Both the position numbers and the translations under genes were made by a program. From contig JBDKGV010000149.1 of assembly GCA_039798005.1 (NCBI GenBank), forward strand, positions 1 through 8,606: 8,606 nt of DNA, in the 5' to 3' direction. Shown here one piece after another: positions 6,424 through 8,606 of this stretch. Numbering within the stretch: position 1 is the stretch's first letter; every line of letters starts with the position of its first letter. This stretch comes from JBDKGV01 sp039798005 (GTDB taxonomy: Bacteria > Fibrobacterota > Fibrobacteria > UBA5070). The notes under the pieces were generated by a model. The model was given only the letters and a program-made list of their open reading frames with translations. It made no database searches and was not told the origin of the DNA.

Positions 6424-6496
6424 GCTGCGGGGCAAAGCCCCTGCAGTGGGGGTAAGCGCAAGCCCACAGGCTGAAGCTCAGGGGGAAGCGTCCCCC
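6424..6496. repeat. Cluster of GC-rich hairpins between two minus-strand genes
   Basis: This lies between the stop of the inositol-monophosphatase-family gene (6510) and the lipoprotein gene start. One hairpin is CTGCGGGGC (6425-6433), loop AAA, GCCCC-T-GCAG (6437-6446), nine pairs with one bulged T. A second is GGGGGA (6481-6486), loop AGCG, TCCCCC (6491-6496). Neither is followed by a T run in the direction of the minus genes, so they are not standard terminators. The arrangement resembles extragenic palindromic repeat elements, and that label is inference. Confidence 0.5.
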
Positions 6497-6509
6497 ACCG
6501 ACTTGCTGT

Positions 6510-7307
6510 CTACAAGCTTAAACTGGCCCAAGGAGCGAGTTCGGCAAGCAAGGTCTCGTGCAATGGCCCGTTGCTGGCAAGCATCTGCAGGCCAAAGAGG
6601 TCGTACTCCCGCCCTTGGTAGTCGCTCACGCGCCCGCCCGCCTCGGTCACCAAGAGCACGCCCGCGGCGCAGTCCCAGGGCTTGAGGAGGATCTCCCAGT
6701 AGCCTTCAAAGCGCCCACAGGCCACGTAGGCAAGATCGAGGCTTGCCGCGCCCAAGCGGCGGATGCCGCGCGCCTTCTTGACGATCGAAACAAATGCATC
6801 CAGGTGGCCACAGGGGTTCTCAGCGACCCGGTAAGGCATGCCGGTCGCAAGCAGCGATCGGGACAGGTCATCGGTCGCGGAGGTGCGGATGGGGCGACCG
6901 TTCAGGGTCGCACCACGGCCCAGCTCGGCCAGGAACATCTCGTCGTGAAGAGGCTCGTAGACGGCCCCGAAGCGCGTCACGCCTTCGTACTGAAGACCGA
7001 TCGAGACGGCAAAGCCGCCCGGCTGGCCATGGGCAAAGCTCGTGGTGCCGTCCAGCGGATCGATGATCCAGCGCCACGGCGAGGCGGTGGCCGCTTCCCC
7101 GCCCTCTTCGGCCAGGATCCCGTGGTCCGGGAACGTGGCGCGGATCGCGGCGACGATCGCGTCCTCGGTCTTCTTGTCGTACTCCGTGACCAGGTCGTTG
7201 GAGCGTCCCTTCTCGTCGATGCGGAAGGTCTTCCCGAAACCCTCGCGCAGCACCGCGCCGCCCTTGCGGGCGACCGACTCCACGAAGGCAAGGTCGGGAT
7301 TTCTCAT
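6510..7307 (-). CDS. Inositol monophosphatase family phosphatase
   Basis: This is a 265-residue metal-dependent phosphomonoesterase of the IMPase/SuhB/HisN/CysQ superfamily, of normal length. The metal site is visible: Glu68 in LAEEGG (65-70), Asp83 and Asp86 in IIDPLDGTTSFAHG (81-94), and Asp212 in WDCAAG (211-216). LVTEYDKKTE (39-48) is the usual preceding helix. All catalytic residues are present, so an active enzyme is expected. Sequence alone does not settle whether the substrate is inositol phosphate, histidinol phosphate or 3'-phosphoadenosine phosphate, so no symbol is given. ATG 7307 overlaps the prfB stop as ATGA. The only nearby purine run, GAAGG, abuts the ATG, so translation probably depends on coupling to prfB. 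The same frame extends upstream to 7463, but that part lies inside prfB and is rejected. Confidence 0.92.
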   Translation of the reverse strand: MRNPDLAFVESVARKGGAVLREGFGKTFRIDEKGRSNDLVTEYDKKTEDAIVAAIRATFPDHGILAEEGGEAATASPWRWIIDPLDGTTSFAHGQPGGFAVSIGLQYEGVTRFGAVYEPLHDEMFLAELGRGATLNGRPIRTSATDDLSRSLLATGMPYRVAENPCGHLDAFVSIVKKARGIRRLGAASLDLAYVACGRFEGYWEILLKPWDCAAGVLLVTEAGGRVSDYQGREYDLFGLQMLASNGPLHETLLAELAPWASLSL

Positions 7308-8398
7308 CCTTCGGCCGCTTGCGATTCCATCAGGAGGTAGGCGTCGATGAACGGATCGATGTCGCCGTCCAGCACCTTCTCGGTGTCGGAGGTCTCCTCG
7401 CCGGTGCGCAGGTCCTTGACGCGGCGGTCGTCCAGCACGTAGGAGCGGATCTGGCTTCCCCACTCGATCTTGAGCTTCTTGGCCTTCTTGTCCTCGCGCT
7501 TCTTGGCTTCTTCCTCGCGGTAGAACTGGTAGATCTTCGAGCGAAGCATCTTCAAGCAGTTCTCGCGGTTCTGGATCTGGGAACGCTCGGTCTGGCAGGA
7601 GACGATGAGCCCGGTCGGATTGTGCGTCATGCGCACGGCAGATTCCGTCTTGTTCACGTGCTGGCCACCGGCGCCCTGGGCGCGGTAGGTGTCCACGCGC
7701 ACGTCTTCCATGCGAAGCTCGGGAATCTCGACGTCTTCCACCAAAGGATAGGCGAAGACCGAGGCGAAGCTCGTGTGGCGGCGGGCGTTGGAATCAAACG
7801 GCGAGATGCGCACCAGACGGTGGACCCCGATCTCAGCACGCAGGAAGCCGAAGGCATACTCGCCCTTGACCTCCCAGGTCACTCCCTTGATTCCGTAGTC
7901 GTCGGCCTCCTGGAGGTCGATCTGGTTTGCTGAAAAGCCGCGACGTTCCATCCAGCGCGAGTACATGCGCATGAGCATGAGCGCCCAGTCCTGGGCCTCG
8001 GTGCCACCGGCGCCGCAGGTGATGGTCAGGATCGCATCGCGCCCATCGTCCTCGCCGTCGAGCATCTTGCGCAGCTCCATGGCGCGCAGATCCTTCTCGA
8101 TCAGGCCCAGGTCCTTGATGGCCTCGTTCTTGACCGACTCGTCATCCTCCAAGCAAGCCAGTTCCCAGAACTCCCCGCAATCCTTGAGGCGGCGATCCAG
8201 CCCTTCCCAGCCTTCGATCCAGCCCTTGAGGCCGTTCATCTTCTTGAGAGCGGCTTGGGCGGCGGCGGCCTTGTCCCAAAAGCCCGGTTGTGCGGAAGTG
8301 TACTCGAGTTCTTCGAGCTCGCGACGCTTGGCGTCGAGCTGGAGGTAGGTACCAAGGTTGGTCAGGCGCTCGGCCAACGCGATCAAGTCATCATTCAT
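7304..8398 (-). CDS. prfB: Peptide chain release factor 2
   Basis: RF2 recognises UGA and UAA stop codons on the ribosome and triggers peptide release. The product is 364 residues, almost the same as E. coli RF2. The stop-codon-reading tripeptide SPF is at 199-201 in RLVRISPFDSNARRHTSFAS. The catalytic GGQ is at 244-246 in AQGAGGQHVNK. The C-terminus DLRTGEETSDTEKVLDGDID is typical. The whole protein is encoded in one frame: where many bacteria have the autoregulatory frameshift (around residues 19-22) this gene reads TAC CTC CAG CTC GAC with no internal UGA. ATG 8398 is chosen because it gives the family N-terminus. A GTG at 8473 in frame would add 25 unrelated residues. No Shine-Dalgarno is seen before ATG 8398. 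The stop overlaps the phosphatase start as ATGA. Confidence 0.96.
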   Translation of the reverse strand: MNDDLIALAERLTNLGTYLQLDAKRRELEELEYTSAQPGFWDKAAAAQAALKKMNGLKGWIEGWEGLDRRLKDCGEFWELACLEDDESVKNEAIKDLGLIEKDLRAMELRKMLDGEDDGRDAILTITCGAGGTEAQDWALMLMRMYSRWMERRGFSANQIDLQEADDYGIKGVTWEVKGEYAFGFLRAEIGVHRLVRISPFDSNARRHTSFASVFAYPLVEDVEIPELRMEDVRVDTYRAQGAGGQHVNKTESAVRMTHNPTGLIVSCQTERSQIQNRENCLKMLRSKIYQFYREEEAKKREDKKAKKLKIEWGSQIRSYVLDDRRVKDLRTGEETSDTEKVLDGDIDPFIDAYLLMESQAAEG

Positions 8399-8417
8399 AG
8401 CGCAGACAAATCTAGCC

Positions 8418-8606
8418 TCATACGGCCGGTTCTTCACCCACCGATGCACCAGGATTGCGTCGAGCTCCAACACCGCAGGAATTTGGGCCTTTTCCGGCCC
8501 TGCTCACCCACTCCAGGTACGACTTGAACGTGGGCTCATCGGGCCTCCTCGCGGCATCCACAGGGTAAGCAAGCGCGATGCCGCTGCGGGGTCCCGCCCG
8601 CCGGGC
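8418..8606 (-). other. Open frame entering from the right edge, possible gene end
   Basis: A minus-strand frame is open from the window edge to a TGA at 8420-8418 (62 codons), ending 19 bases before the prfB start. Its first part, including DEPTFKSYLEWVSRAG, uses G or C at most third positions like the genes nearby. The last 20 or so codons do not. I recognise no family. It may be the end of a gene lying mostly outside the window, a decayed gene end, or chance in GC-rich DNA. In another frame, a strong GAGGAGG (minus strand of 8550-8544) lies 4 bases before ATG 8539, opening an 11-residue ORF (MSPRSSRTWSG, stop at 8504). No RNA gene is recognisable in 8399-8606. Confidence 0.2.
8551..8597. 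repeat. Inverted repeat and adjacent hairpin at the right edge
   Basis: GCGGCATC (8551-8558) and GATGCCGC (8577-8584) are a perfect 8-base inverted repeat around an 18-base loop. Right beside it GCGGG (8586-8590) pairs with CCCGC (8593-8597). The segment also shares short words (CGCTGCGGGG, GGTAAGC, CACAGG) with the hairpin cluster at 6424-6496, in a different order. It could be a related extragenic repeat or an RNA structure of an upstream transcript. The window ends too soon to decide. Confidence 0.35.

Noticed and set aside
6481..6496. GGGGGA/TCCCCC hairpin as terminator of the phosphatase gene
   Set aside because: The stem is strong, but the minus strand continues TGAGCTTCAG with no T run.
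8485..8545. tRNA or tmRNA-like arm (CGTTCAAGTCG on the minus strand)
   Set aside because: The TTCAA loop is flanked by only about three base pairs, and no acceptor, D-arm or anticodon arm can be folded around it.

Overview
The window is GC-rich and almost fully coding. It carries housekeeping genes plus one less ordinary signalling locus. A lipoprotein with a signal peptide and lipobox suggests a diderm (Gram-negative) bacterium. Hanks-type kinases combined with zinc ribbons suggest a signalling-rich lineage such as Fibrobacterota, Myxococcota or a relative. That placement is a guess, because nothing in the window fixes the taxon.

Left part, + strand (1-2813): the C-terminal half of metK (S-adenosylmethionine synthetase) ends at a strong intrinsic terminator. 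A two-gene tryptophan operon follows, trpE (anthranilate synthase component I) and trpG (its glutamine amidotransferase), joined by an ATGA overlap. A 10-codon open frame with its own Shine-Dalgarno ends inside the trpE start codon, also as ATGA. A bidirectional terminator at 2882-2911 separates trpG from the convergent minus-strand genes.

Middle part, - strand (2941-6348): read in the direction of transcription, a DUF1439 (YceB-like) lipoprotein gene comes first. Next is a zinc-ribbon pseudokinase that has lost the catalytic Lys, both catalytic Asp residues and the helix-C Glu. An intact zinc-ribbon Ser/Thr kinase follows, overlapping the pseudokinase gene by ATGA. The two kinase-fold proteins carry five zinc ribbons of identical spacing. 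The pair is the most interesting content: it looks like a co-translated pseudokinase-kinase signalling module.

Right part, - strand (6510-8398): prfB (peptide chain release factor 2, without the usual programmed frameshift) is followed by an inositol-monophosphatase-family gene, again through an ATGA overlap. Between this pair and the lipoprotein gene is a short GC-rich intergenic stretch with hairpins. The right edge (8399-8606) has no gene I can name. It holds an inverted repeat and a possible gene end running in from outside the window.

No tRNA, rRNA, CRISPR array, insertion sequence or prophage gene is visible. There is no gene-free stretch above 300 bases.
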